Source: Eretmocerus hayati (Eukaryota; Arthropoda; Insecta; Hymenoptera; Aphelinidae). Taken from it: a DNA stretch of 64,000 nt. Below the pieces are notes generated by a model. The model made no database searches. It was not told where the DNA came from and worked only from the letters and a program-made list of their open reading frames with translations. The stretch covers positions 90,741,282 through 90,805,281 of the forward strand of contig CM056741.1 of the NCBI GenBank assembly GCA_029851415.1, written 5' to 3'. Position 1 is the first letter of the stretch, and every line of letters starts with the position of its first letter. Shown here piece after piece: positions 1 through 7,680 of the stretch. A program made the translations under genes and the position numbers.

Positions 1-148
1 GAGAAAGGTGATCTTCCGCTTGTTCTCCATCTCTTCTGGTACGGTACTTCACATTCATGTGCTCCATATTTATCTGATCCGAAGACTTCGTGAAGCACTG
101 TCTAGGTGAGACGATACAATGAGATATCACCACAGGAGTCCCCACCTT

Positions 149-1303
149 TTATACCACGAATCCCCCCTCACGCAATTCATCTATAATCTCTATAATCTCA
201 TTTTCAAGGTTTTTATTACCAGCCTCCGTGGATCTAAGCAGAAGTTCAAGACGGTCGACTAACTCGTTTGGATCATCCTAGTAAACATAGTCAACATCAT
301 TATCTTGATGTAATGTCATGCATTTTTGTTGATTCAAACCCATGCCCGAGACTTCCGTAGATCTCGAATCCAAGACTGGTTCCTTATCCACTGGGAAGAG
401 CTTTCCTACCACGTTCTTGTATTTCTTTCCAATATTCCGCTTGACTCGTCCACTAGGACTGTGAGATATTCTATGGGCTGAAGTGACCTCTAGTATCTGT
501 TTATATACTTTGAGATCATCTTCCGTATACCCAACAGGTTCCTTCTTGAAAATAACTTCAAAAAGACCCGGTGTACCCCGAACTTTGAGATTTTTCCCAA
601 TTATAATTTCATCAGTAGCATTCACAAAACCGAGAGATTTACTCCCCAACATGAGTATTTCATCATAATAATGAGGTCCATATGTGGTATCCATTTCTGT
701 CTGATTTTGGTAAAGCTGTTCCGTGTAAAATTGACTCAATGGCATCTCAGCTCCCTCATTCTCGATCTCCATTGGTACTAAACTATGATCAGCATCATCA
801 ACGTCATCGTCGTCGGGGAGAGGGATACTGTCAATTTCTTGCATCGTAGGAAGTTCGTGGAACCGTTTAATGTCATCATTGTGTCGCTTCAGTGGTGTGG
901 ACATCATATGCGGTATTGAAGTATCTACCAATTTCCTCTTTTGGATTCGAACTTGCTGCGTTGAGGATCGGGATAGCTTCGGTGTAGCTTGATTCGGACG
1001 ATTCGGTACAACCTCAGTTTTCATTGGTTCTATTTTTTCCTTCACGAGTCTTTCCAAAGGCTCAACTATTGGTTTGAAATTTTGAATATTCAACGACTCA
1101 CGTTCTATCTTTCCAACCTTGAGATCTTTGTGTTTTTTTCGGATGTCATCACTAGCTCTCGCAATCTGGAGCTTGATATCATCCTTGCTTTTACGTTTCA
1201 CCTGTTTCCTACTATATTTAGACCCTTTCTTAGGTTTCAATATCTGTTTCTTCTTCATCTTCTGAATCATTACGTAGATGTTACCCGGAGCAGCGTTACG
1301 CAT
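149..1303 (-). pseudogene. DUF8207-like Polinton accessory protein with one nonsense codon
   Basis: The frame opens at ATG 1301-1303 and meets TAG at 278-280 after 341 residues. The same frame then runs 43 more codons to TAA at 149-151, and this tail (beginning DDPNELVDRL, with a later NEIIEIIDEL helix) resembles the usual C-terminus of the family as I know it, so the TAG looks like a nonsense mutation. The N-terminal 90 residues are Lys/Arg-rich, the middle is acidic (IPLPDDDDVDD), and the C-terminal third has the conserved block FVNATDEIIIGKNLKVRGTPG and GLFEVIFKKEP. I recall this block as DUF8207 of arthropod transposon-associated proteins; function unknown. Three bases separate its start from the ATPase stop, so the two probably share a leftward transcript. 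Confidence 0.72.
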
Positions 1304-1306
1304 ATA

Positions 1307-2017
1307 CTAGTCATCTCCCATTACAATGAACTCATTAAACCCTCTACGATATCTCCCACCATTGCATTTACTCTCTTTGTCTATAACCATGAAACCATTT
1401 TCACTGCGCCAACACTCTGTACACAACTCTTTAAATTCATTGAATGACATGTCTGGATTAACGTGATTATCATAGATATGTTTCAAGTATGCTTCGTCTT
1501 GTCTGAAGATGATCAGTAGATTTGCATTGTCACGAATGAGATGTTTGGGTATACGAGGGTACGTCTGACAGAGATAGAAACAATCAACACACGAGTGCCT
1601 ACCTCTGGAATAGTATGCAGCTATAATATTCTGTTTACAACATGCTACGTCATCGAATATGAATATAGAATTCGGTTTCGCTTGATTGGGTTCTAAGATG
1701 TCTTCGTTGTTGGAAAATATATGATATCCGATTCCATCTCCTTCCAAATTGGACATTATAGCTTTCAAGAACCGATACTTTGGTTGTTCAAGCGATTGCG
1801 AGTAGACATAGATATTTTCGAAATTCAAACCCTGAGGACTTATAATGAGATCCAATATGGCATTCGTCTTACCGGATCCGGATGGTCCACATACAATACA
1901 GCGTATTTCATTTGGTAGGAGTCTCCCATGTCTCCATCTCGTATTATTCATATCCCCTCCAATCTCTCTGTCAATATCAATCAGTTGAATCCCTTGAGGT
2001 TGCGCCACGAATTTCAT
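1307..2017 (-). CDS. Polinton genome-packaging ATPase (FtsK/HerA, A32-like)
   Basis: The protein is 236 residues, in the usual size range for Polinton packaging ATPases. A Walker A P-loop, CGPSGSGKTNAI, lies near residues 43-54 and a Walker B strand, SIFIFDDVAC, near residues 117-126. The rest matches the A32-like fold that drives DNA into a capsid. The start is ATG 2015-2017. The frame has no internal lesion. It is transcribed divergently from the PLA2-like virion protein gene and directly upstream of the DUF8207-like gene. Packaging is inferred from the family and from the capsid genes next to it. Confidence 0.9.
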   Translation of the reverse strand: MKFVAQPQGIQLIDIDREIGGDMNNTRWRHGRLLPNEIRCIVCGPSGSGKTNAILDLIISPQGLNFENIYVYSQSLEQPKYRFLKAIMSNLEGDGIGYHIFSNNEDILEPNQAKPNSIFIFDDVACCKQNIIAAYYSRGRHSCVDCFYLCQTYPRIPKHLIRDNANLLIIFRQDEAYLKHIYDNHVNPDMSFNEFKELCTECWRSENGFMVIDKESKCNGGRYRRGFNEFIVMGDD

Positions 2018-2133
2018 GATGTCGGGTTGATGGTATGGAGGAAACTAAGAGCCTTCCAATATATAGGTACCCATTTATACAAGGTACTCTAGTATTGATC
2101 ACACCTTCGATCTTGAAACATCGAACAGAACGT

Positions 2134-2838
2134 ATGAATCAGTCAAAGAGAGGTCGAGGCTTCGTAAATCGTGTCATCGATAGTCTCCCATTCGAGCTCC
2201 ATCTCCCGGGTTATAATTACTGTGGCCCAGGAACAAAGTTAGGTGGACGATTGAGGAGGGGGGGTCGTGGAATCAACCTTCTTGACGAAGCTTGCAAAAA
2301 ACACGACATTGCATACAATCAGTCCAAAGATTTGGATCAACGTCACGCTGCCGACCTTGAACTGCAACAAGAAGCTGATAAACGTCTGAAAGCTCGGAAC
2401 GTATCTTTATCTGAAAGACTCGGAGCTCTTGGAGTTGTTGCAGCTATGAAGGCAAAACGAAAGTTTGGTATGGGTCTAAAAAAGAAGAGATCAAGTGTTA
2501 AAGTGAAGAAAATGAAACAAGCTCCACAAAAATTCCGGGAACTGATGTTGGCTAAACGAGGAGGTCTTTTGCCAGCGATTGTACCTGCATTATCAGCCTT
2601 AGGAGCTCTTGCTTCTCTATCAGGAGGAGTCACAAATGTTGTCAAAAGTATTTCCGAAATAAGGAATGATCGTAAGAAATTAAATGAAATAATCCGCCAC
2701 AATAAGGCAATGGAGGGGAAAGGATTGTATTTAAACCCATACGGAGCTCCAAATTCGACCCATGAGAAACGTGGAGGATCGTTGAAGAAGCGTCAGCGTA
2801 AACGTAACTCAAAATCAGGGAGGAAAACGAAAAACTGA
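2134..2838 (+). CDS. PLA2-like plus pX-like virion protein
   Basis: An open frame starts at ATG 2035, but the more likely start is ATG 2134, because a TATA-like AATATATAGG sits just upstream at about 2068-2077; that gives 234 residues. The N-terminal part has a parvovirus-type phospholipase A2 signature: a calcium-loop-like YNYCGPGTKLGG and the catalytic motif CKKHDIAY. In parvoviruses this domain breaches endosomal membranes. The C-terminal half has a basic linker, a hydrophobic segment (LLPAIVPALSALGALASL), then GKGLYLNPYG and a very basic tail, which resembles the adenovirus pX/mu-like minor core protein of adintoviruses. The join of the two is seen directly; a role in entry and DNA condensation is inferred. 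Confidence 0.82.
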   Translation: MNQSKRGRGFVNRVIDSLPFELHLPGYNYCGPGTKLGGRLRRGGRGINLLDEACKKHDIAYNQSKDLDQRHAADLELQQEADKRLKARNVSLSERLGALGVVAAMKAKRKFGMGLKKKRSSVKVKKMKQAPQKFRELMLAKRGGLLPAIVPALSALGALASLSGGVTNVVKSISEIRNDRKKLNEIIRHNKAMEGKGLYLNPYGAPNSTHEKRGGSLKKRQRKRNSKSGRKTKN

Positions 2839-2852
2839 AGGAGTACGGTGCG

Positions 2853-3209
2853 ACGACTGGTAAAGAACTAAACGATGCTGCTAGGAATATTCCATTCTTC
2901 CGAGGAGTATTTACAGTTACACAGTTGAGTCATATTGGTGAACCAAGAACAAATGAGTCTATGCGCATTAATTTGAGTGAAGAAGGTAAACATTGGTGTG
3001 CCTTGTCTAAACGTGGTAACATTGTTTTCTATTTCAATAGTTTCGGGAATCTCAGACCACCAATAGAGGTGATACGGTATCTTGGGCCAGATTGTCGCAT
3101 CGTTTACAATCGTTCGTCACGTCAGAATTATAATCAGAGCAATTGTGGACAGCTCTGTATCGAGTTTCTGCGTAATTCGAGTTTTGGAGGGGAAGGTGGG
3201 AGACTCTGA
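2853..3209 (+). CDS. Adenain-like maturation cysteine protease
   Basis: The catalytic layout of adenovirus-type (C5/Ulp1) proteases is visible: histidine in GKHWCAL, the acidic/Asn position in FNSFG, and the nucleophile region SNCGQLCIEFL. In Polintons it cleaves virion precursors. The frame is open from 2808, after a TAA, to TGA 3207-3209. The expected N-terminal block (TGKELNDAARNIPFFRGVF) begins where there is no ATG. The codon in the expected start position is ACG at 2853-2855; the first non-ATG start downstream, TTG 2925, would delete conserved sequence. Either ACG initiates, the start was lost by mutation, or the protein is made by frameshifting from the overlapping PLA2-like gene. Length about 118 residues, as expected. 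Confidence 0.75.
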   Translation, partial: TTGKELNDAARNIPFFRGVFTVTQLSHIGEPRTNESMRINLSEEGKHWCALSKRGNIVFYFNSFGNLRPPIEVIRYLGPDCRIVYNRSSRQNYNQSNCGQLCIEFLRNSSFGGEGGRL

Positions 3210-3254
3210 TAGTTCTCGATAAAAGAGGACGTATTGTCAGGGTTATATTCAGTT

Positions 3255-3992
3255 ATGTCCCGATCAGTGAGCCTCTCGGGTACTGGACCAATCATCGAAT
3301 CCCCACTCGATCTCGATGATTATATGAGAAATAAGGACCTTGAACTCGCGCTACTAAATTTTGTGGCCTTCCACGCAATACCAAATGTTCACTCGTTGAA
3401 TAATAAATTCTATTACAATAATGACAAAGTTATAGAGATTCCACCAGGGTCTTACGAAGTGAAAGATATTGAAGAATACATTCAAAAAATCCTCCAACCA
3501 CAAGACGAAGAAGAAGCCGACGGAAAAGTGAGACCTCTATTACGGTTAGAAGGTAACAGGAACACCCTGAAGTGTGAATTACGATGTGACTTTGATGTAG
3601 ATTTCACAAAACCGAACAATATTGGAACTCTCTTGGGTTTCTCAGATCCTGTAACAGGAAAGGGAGAGATATTAAAAGCGAAAACGTGCCATACATCATC
3701 TCTACCCGTTAGAATCACAGAAATTAACTCTATCAGAGTTGAATGTAATATGGTCAGTGGGTCATACTTCAATGGACGTGAGAGTCATTCAGTGTTTGAG
3801 TTTGCTATCAACGTTTCTCCTGGGTTTCGATTGAACATAATTCCAACCCAACCGCTATACCTTCCAGTTCACACCAAACCAAACACCATCACCTTCAGAA
3901 TTTTAGATCAGAGAGGGGAGCTGGTCGACTTCCAGGGTCAGGAAATTCCAATACGTCTACATCTACGAGTGAGGAGAGATGATCCTATATAA
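3255..3992 (+). CDS. Polinton minor capsid (penton-like) protein
   Basis: The product is 245 residues from ATG 3255; the frame is open upstream to 3234 but only through a TTG. The block HAIPNVHSLNNKFYYNND followed by IEIPPGSYEVKDIEEYI is typical of the single-jelly-roll minor capsid proteins of Polintons as I know them, which form the icosahedral vertices. Later segments (TLLGFSDPVTG, LPVHTKPNTITFRILDQRG) fit the same family. The gene lies between the protease and the major capsid gene, a common Polinton morphogenesis block. The frame is intact. The identification rests on remembered family motifs and context rather than on a catalytic site. Confidence 0.8.
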   Translation: MSRSVSLSGTGPIIESPLDLDDYMRNKDLELALLNFVAFHAIPNVHSLNNKFYYNNDKVIEIPPGSYEVKDIEEYIQKILQPQDEEEADGKVRPLLRLEGNRNTLKCELRCDFDVDFTKPNNIGTLLGFSDPVTGKGEILKAKTCHTSSLPVRITEINSIRVECNMVSGSYFNGRESHSVFEFAINVSPGFRLNIIPTQPLYLPVHTKPNTITFRILDQRGELVDFQGQEIPIRLHLRVRRDDPI

Positions 3993-4200
3993 TAGACCGG
4001 GGCTTCGGTCTTTCAGCACAGTCGCTCGAGTTTCGAGAGAAGCAACTACACCGTCGAATCCACAACACCGAGAGACTAAGTATAGGAGCAGGGAATCTTT
4101 GAGTCCGAAGAGTGTCCGATTTCTGCGGTCATTAGGGTTCAAGGTTCGCAAGAATGGCGCTGTTCCAAGATCCAATCGACGTTCTGAGTCAACCCGTTGA
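3979..4200 (+). CDS. Small basic Polinton protein between minor and major capsid genes
   Basis: A 73-residue frame from ATG 3979 overlaps the end of the minor capsid gene by 14 bases and the start of the major capsid gene by 47 bases, in a different frame from the latter. It is strongly basic. Its C-terminal motif SPKSVRFLRSLGFKVRKN resembles a short L-x-x-x-N/S-x-x-FL-x-SLG-hydrophobic motif that I recall in small proteins of Polintons. The overlaps make it look translated rather than accidental, but the function is unknown; a DNA-binding or core role is only suggested by charge. Confidence 0.5.
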   Translation: MILYNRPGLRSFSTVARVSREATTPSNPQHRETKYRSRESLSPKSVRFLRSLGFKVRKNGAVPRSNRRSESTR

Positions 4201-5383
4201 AGATGAGCGGATCATCAGGAAAGATGTAAGATCATATACTCCTTATAACATCATCAACATCTCACCCAACGATGAAATCAGAATTCGTATAAACTCGAAT
4301 GATTCATATCTTCTACCGTGTGAGAGTTTCTTGTACATGGAGGCTACTGTGACCGCTAACAATGCCGTAAACGAGCCTAACTTTAGACTGGAAAACTGTT
4401 GGCCATTTTTCATGTTCGAGCATACTCAATATCAAATAAACGGTCATGAGATTGATCAGACGAGAAATCCAGGTATCACAGCTGTTATGAAAAATTGCTT
4501 ATCATTAACACCTGATAACGAAGAATCTGCTGGATCTTATCAATGGCACAGAACCCACGTGGCGACAGCAAATGGAATTAAATACAATACTTGTGTACCA
4601 CTAAGCAAGCTTTTTGGTTTTTGTGAAGATTTCAAACGTATAATTCTAGGTGCGAAACATGAACTCATATTAATTCGATCGAAAACAGATGATCATTGCT
4701 TCAAAGTCACTTCAGATGCTACAAACCCGAAAATTTCATTGACCAAAATCCAATGGTGGATGCCACACGTCTATTTCAACGATAGGGTTAAGTTAGCGAT
4801 GCTCCAAATTCAGAAGAAGGGTCCGTTTCTCCCCATATCTTTCCGTACATGGGAACTGTTGGAGTTTCCTATGCTACAAGAGACAACGAAACAGATTTGG
4901 GCGATAAAATCATCAACACAATTGGAAAAACCACGATTCATTGTATTAGCTTTACAAACAGATAGGAAAAATAACAAGAAAAAGAATAGTTCGTGTTTCG
5001 ATCATTGTAAGATCGCGAATATAAAGCTATTTTTGAACTCGGAAGTATACCCATACGAAAGTTTCAACATTGACTGGACAAACAAAACTTACACTGAGTT
5101 TGCCTTTGAGATGTTCAAGTCCTTCAAATATTCATATTACCAAGATGAGTCATTGAGAGATAAGTCCATTCTCGACTATGACGCATGGTCATCTTATTAT
5201 TTCATGCTCCCCATTGACTGTTCACGACAAGATGAGGCGGTGAAAAGTACAAATGTAGACGTTCGACTAGAATTCGAAACCCAAGAGAATATACCAGCGA
5301 ATACGTGTGCTTACTGTCTCATTTTCCACGATAAATTCATTGAATACAACCCACTAACGAATATTGTTCACAGAGTCACATAA
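4154..5383 (+). CDS. Polinton major capsid protein (double jelly-roll type)
   Basis: The 409-residue product starts at ATG 4154. The N-terminal pattern, YTPYNIINISPNDEIRIRIN followed by DSYLLPCESFLYMEATV, resembles the first strands of the double jelly-roll major capsid proteins of Polintons and adintoviruses. NCWPFFMFEHTQYQINGHEI and VMKNCLSLT fit the middle of the first roll, and IDCSRQDEAV lies near the C-terminal roll. Length is slightly short of the common 450-600 residue range. The frame has no stop or shift. It follows the penton-like gene, as expected of a morphogenesis block, and would form the hexon-like shell. Confidence 0.85.
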   Translation: MALFQDPIDVLSQPVEDERIIRKDVRSYTPYNIINISPNDEIRIRINSNDSYLLPCESFLYMEATVTANNAVNEPNFRLENCWPFFMFEHTQYQINGHEIDQTRNPGITAVMKNCLSLTPDNEESAGSYQWHRTHVATANGIKYNTCVPLSKLFGFCEDFKRIILGAKHELILIRSKTDDHCFKVTSDATNPKISLTKIQWWMPHVYFNDRVKLAMLQIQKKGPFLPISFRTWELLEFPMLQETTKQIWAIKSSTQLEKPRFIVLALQTDRKNNKKKNSSCFDHCKIANIKLFLNSEVYPYESFNIDWTNKTYTEFAFEMFKSFKYSYYQDESLRDKSILDYDAWSSYYFMLPIDCSRQDEAVKSTNVDVRLEFETQENIPANTCAYCLIFHDKFIEYNPLTNIVHRVT

Positions 5384-5466
5384 TAATTAATTTTTACAAG
5401 CAGGTGTCGTATTCATCGGGGGAAACACTATCCCATGAGTCACTATCTCTTGAGGATGGGACAACA

Positions 5467-6039
5467 ATGACAACTTTAGAACCAAAGAAGAACCCCAAAA
5501 TTCTTCTCGTTGATCTACAGGGTTTCAAAGACCGAAATTCTTTCATTGTAAAAGAAGCTGTTATACTGGATGCTGCAGAATCAAAATATGATCAATGGTT
5601 ATTTCTACCTCCATGTGATCTCAGTCATTTGACCCCGAATGATCAGAGACAGGTGAGATGGTTGATTGGACATCACCATGGTCTCTACTGGAATCAGGGA
5701 ACTACCGAATACAACAAGGTGCAAGAATGTTTCGAAGAAGCTCTCATGAGAGAATGCAGTGTCTATACGGACGTTCTCCTATTCGTCACTGGAGCAGAGA
5801 AAAAGATGTGGATACCACAACTAGCTCCTACATTCGCTAGAACATTCGATAATGTATACTTGTTCAATATTTATGACGTATTTGATGTACCTGATGGTTT
5901 CTATCAGACACCTGAATTCATTTACGACTCTTGTGAATTCCATAACAATCAAATCTTTGCATGTGCTCTCAAGAACGTATATTATCTGGCCTATGTGACA
6001 TCAGTGTGTGATTTCAAAGGAAATAAAGATGGTATATAG
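5467..6039 (+). CDS. Uncharacterised conserved Polinton protein (VDLQGF family)
   Basis: The frame is open from 5404 (GTG) but the first ATG, 5467, gives a clean 190-residue protein. It starts with a basic leader and then ILLVDLQGFKDRNSFIVKEA, followed by LFLPPCDLSHL and VRWLIGHHHGLYWNQG. I recognise this as a family seen repeatedly in insect transposon-derived proteins; the initial beta-hairpin and the spacing hint at an RNase-H-like fold, but the acidic pair of a nuclease (DxE) is not present at the LQGF position, so activity is not claimed. It sits between the capsid and integrase genes in the same direction. Confidence 0.6.
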   Translation: MTTLEPKKNPKILLVDLQGFKDRNSFIVKEAVILDAAESKYDQWLFLPPCDLSHLTPNDQRQVRWLIGHHHGLYWNQGTTEYNKVQECFEEALMRECSVYTDVLLFVTGAEKKMWIPQLAPTFARTFDNVYLFNIYDVFDVPDGFYQTPEFIYDSCEFHNNQIFACALKNVYYLAYVTSVCDFKGNKDGI

Positions 6040-6126
6040 TTTTGAAAGATCGTGTCATAATTTCTAGTGAAACCTTCCCGAAAAGTATAAGAAGGATATT
6101 TGTAACGAGCTATAATCAGTACTACG

Positions 6127-6594
6127 ATGAACGTCGACTTATTCGGAGGTGGTGTTGGAGAGGGTCTGAGCTACTTCAACGATGGATCACACATCTCATT
6201 AGATCGAAGGATGAGTAATAAGCAGAAAGAGTTGGAACATAAGCTTTTCCTACAGAAAGTCTCGGTTGGAGAAGTCAAGCAAAAAGTCTCCTCTTTCGAT
6301 CGAATTACGAAAGATGGTTTCCAATCTTTGAAGGATGAGCTGAAACATCTACGCTCTGACTTGGATAAAATTCGATCCGAGTTGAAGAGGAATAATGAAA
6401 ATTTGAGGAAGGCAACAGAAAAAAATACAAAAACGTCAATGTCCAATGCCTCACATGTGTCCAACTGGAGTTCGTTGATGAATAGGTTACAAGCAAAAAT
6501 CACAGACTTGGACGAGAGGGTTGAACGACAAGGTGTTATTCTTGCTGATCTATCTTTGTTGAAACCGTCGAACGTTTCGGGAGAGGAGACATGA
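6127..6594 (+). CDS. Coiled-coil Polinton protein, translationally coupled to integrase
   Basis: This is a 155-residue protein from ATG 6127. It has a glycine-rich N-terminus (FGGGVGEGLSYF), then a long heptad-rich region (about residues 35-100) and a second short coiled coil near residues 115-140. Such a protein could be a tail-less capsid scaffold, fibre-like or DNA-associated factor; I cannot choose. Its TGA overlaps the integrase ATG as ATGA (6591-6594), so both are probably read from one rightward transcript, with the second by reinitiation. No lesion. Confidence 0.6.
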   Translation: MNVDLFGGGVGEGLSYFNDGSHISLDRRMSNKQKELEHKLFLQKVSVGEVKQKVSSFDRITKDGFQSLKDELKHLRSDLDKIRSELKRNNENLRKATEKNTKTSMSNASHVSNWSSLMNRLQAKITDLDERVERQGVILADLSLLKPSNVSGEET

Positions 6595-7547
6595 GTGGTA
6601 AGTACAGCCATGAGAAAATCCAACTGGTGAAGGAATTACATGCTCCAGCTAGAAAAAATTTCCCTCGTAGGAGGGTTTTGGTGAAAGATGTGAATGACTT
6701 ATGGCAAATAGATCTAGCTATAATGATAAATTGGAGTAGATTCAACAAGAGTTACAAGTATATTCTGATCGTCATTGACGTGTTCTCAAAGTATGGATGG
6801 GCCGAACTAGTCAAGAATAAAACGGGGAAAGGAGTAACCAGAGCCTTTGAAAGGGTGCTTGATCGTGCCTATAGTCCTCCAACGAATTTACAAGCTGATA
6901 AAGGAAAGGAATTTTACAATAAGGATTTTCTTGATCTAGTTCAACGCAACGGAATAAATTTTTATTCTACTCGAAGCGTACTCAAAGCTTCAATTTGTGA
7001 GCGTTTTGTTAGAACAATGAAAACTCGTTTATACAGGATATTCTCACTGAATGGTAATTATAAGTGGATTGATATCCTACAAGATGTGGTGAATGACTAT
7101 AACTGCACCAAACATCGTACCATAGGTTTGAAACCTATCCAAGTATATGAAAAATCTCCCCAGCAGAAGAAGTACATTGAAACTCTGAAATCTACGGTCT
7201 ACCGTAACTTAAAAATCAAAGGGAAACAAAAATTCCAAGTTGGTGACTTTGTGCGCGTGAGTAAATATAAGACAGTTTTTGCTAAAGGATTCACACCCAA
7301 TTGGAGCACAGAAGTATTCAAAATTATTGAGGTGGAGAGAACAAACCCAGTGATGTACTTACTCGAAGATTATGAAGGAGAGAAAATTTTGGGTGGTTTC
7401 TATGAACCGGAATTGCTTCGAGTGAAAAATCCAAGTATTTATTTGGTTGAGGAAGTCATCAAAGAGCGAGGATATCAAGTACTTGTTAGATGGCTCGGAC
7501 TCGATAAGAAGTACGATTCTTGGGTGCACAAGAAAAACATCCTCTAG
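6591..7547 (+). CDS. Polinton retroviral-type integrase with C-terminal chromodomain
   Basis: The 318-residue protein has an rve catalytic core with the D-D-E triad visible: D in DLWQIDLAI (about residue 43), D in LQADKGKEF (about residue 102) and E in SICERFVRTMK (about residue 138). The C-terminal 45 residues, from YLVEEVIKERGYQVLVRWLG to the terminal HKKNIL, form a chromodomain with the aromatic cage-like Y, W and W positions. Polinton integrases insert the linear double-stranded DNA and usually make 6-bp duplications; the chromodomain is a standard feature that may bind methylated histone tails. The frame is intact, so this gene could still be functional. Confidence 0.93.
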   Translation: MSGKYSHEKIQLVKELHAPARKNFPRRRVLVKDVNDLWQIDLAIMINWSRFNKSYKYILIVIDVFSKYGWAELVKNKTGKGVTRAFERVLDRAYSPPTNLQADKGKEFYNKDFLDLVQRNGINFYSTRSVLKASICERFVRTMKTRLYRIFSLNGNYKWIDILQDVVNDYNCTKHRTIGLKPIQVYEKSPQQKKYIETLKSTVYRNLKIKGKQKFQVGDFVRVSKYKTVFAKGFTPNWSTEVFKIIEVERTNPVMYLLEDYEGEKILGGFYEPELLRVKNPSIYLVEEVIKERGYQVLVRWLGLDKKYDSWVHKKNIL

Positions 7548-7605
7548 AGCATCTCCAGCAAGATATTGAGTGTATCCTCGTGATGAGTACATGATGGATG
7601 GGACA

Positions 7606-7644
7606 AATAAACCTTTCCATATTTTTAATATATGTATATTTATT
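7606..7644. terminator. Back-to-back polyadenylation signals between integrase and polymerase
   Basis: AATAAA on the plus strand at 7606-7611 lies 59 bases after the integrase stop. AATAAA on the minus strand (TTTATT at 7639-7644) lies 37 bases after the polymerase stop. The convergent blocks are thus each served by a signal within a 133-bp spacer. Cleavage sites are not visible from sequence. Confidence 0.6.
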
Positions 7645-7680
7645 TTCCCCGATCCCGAAATTGGATGATAAGATTACATA

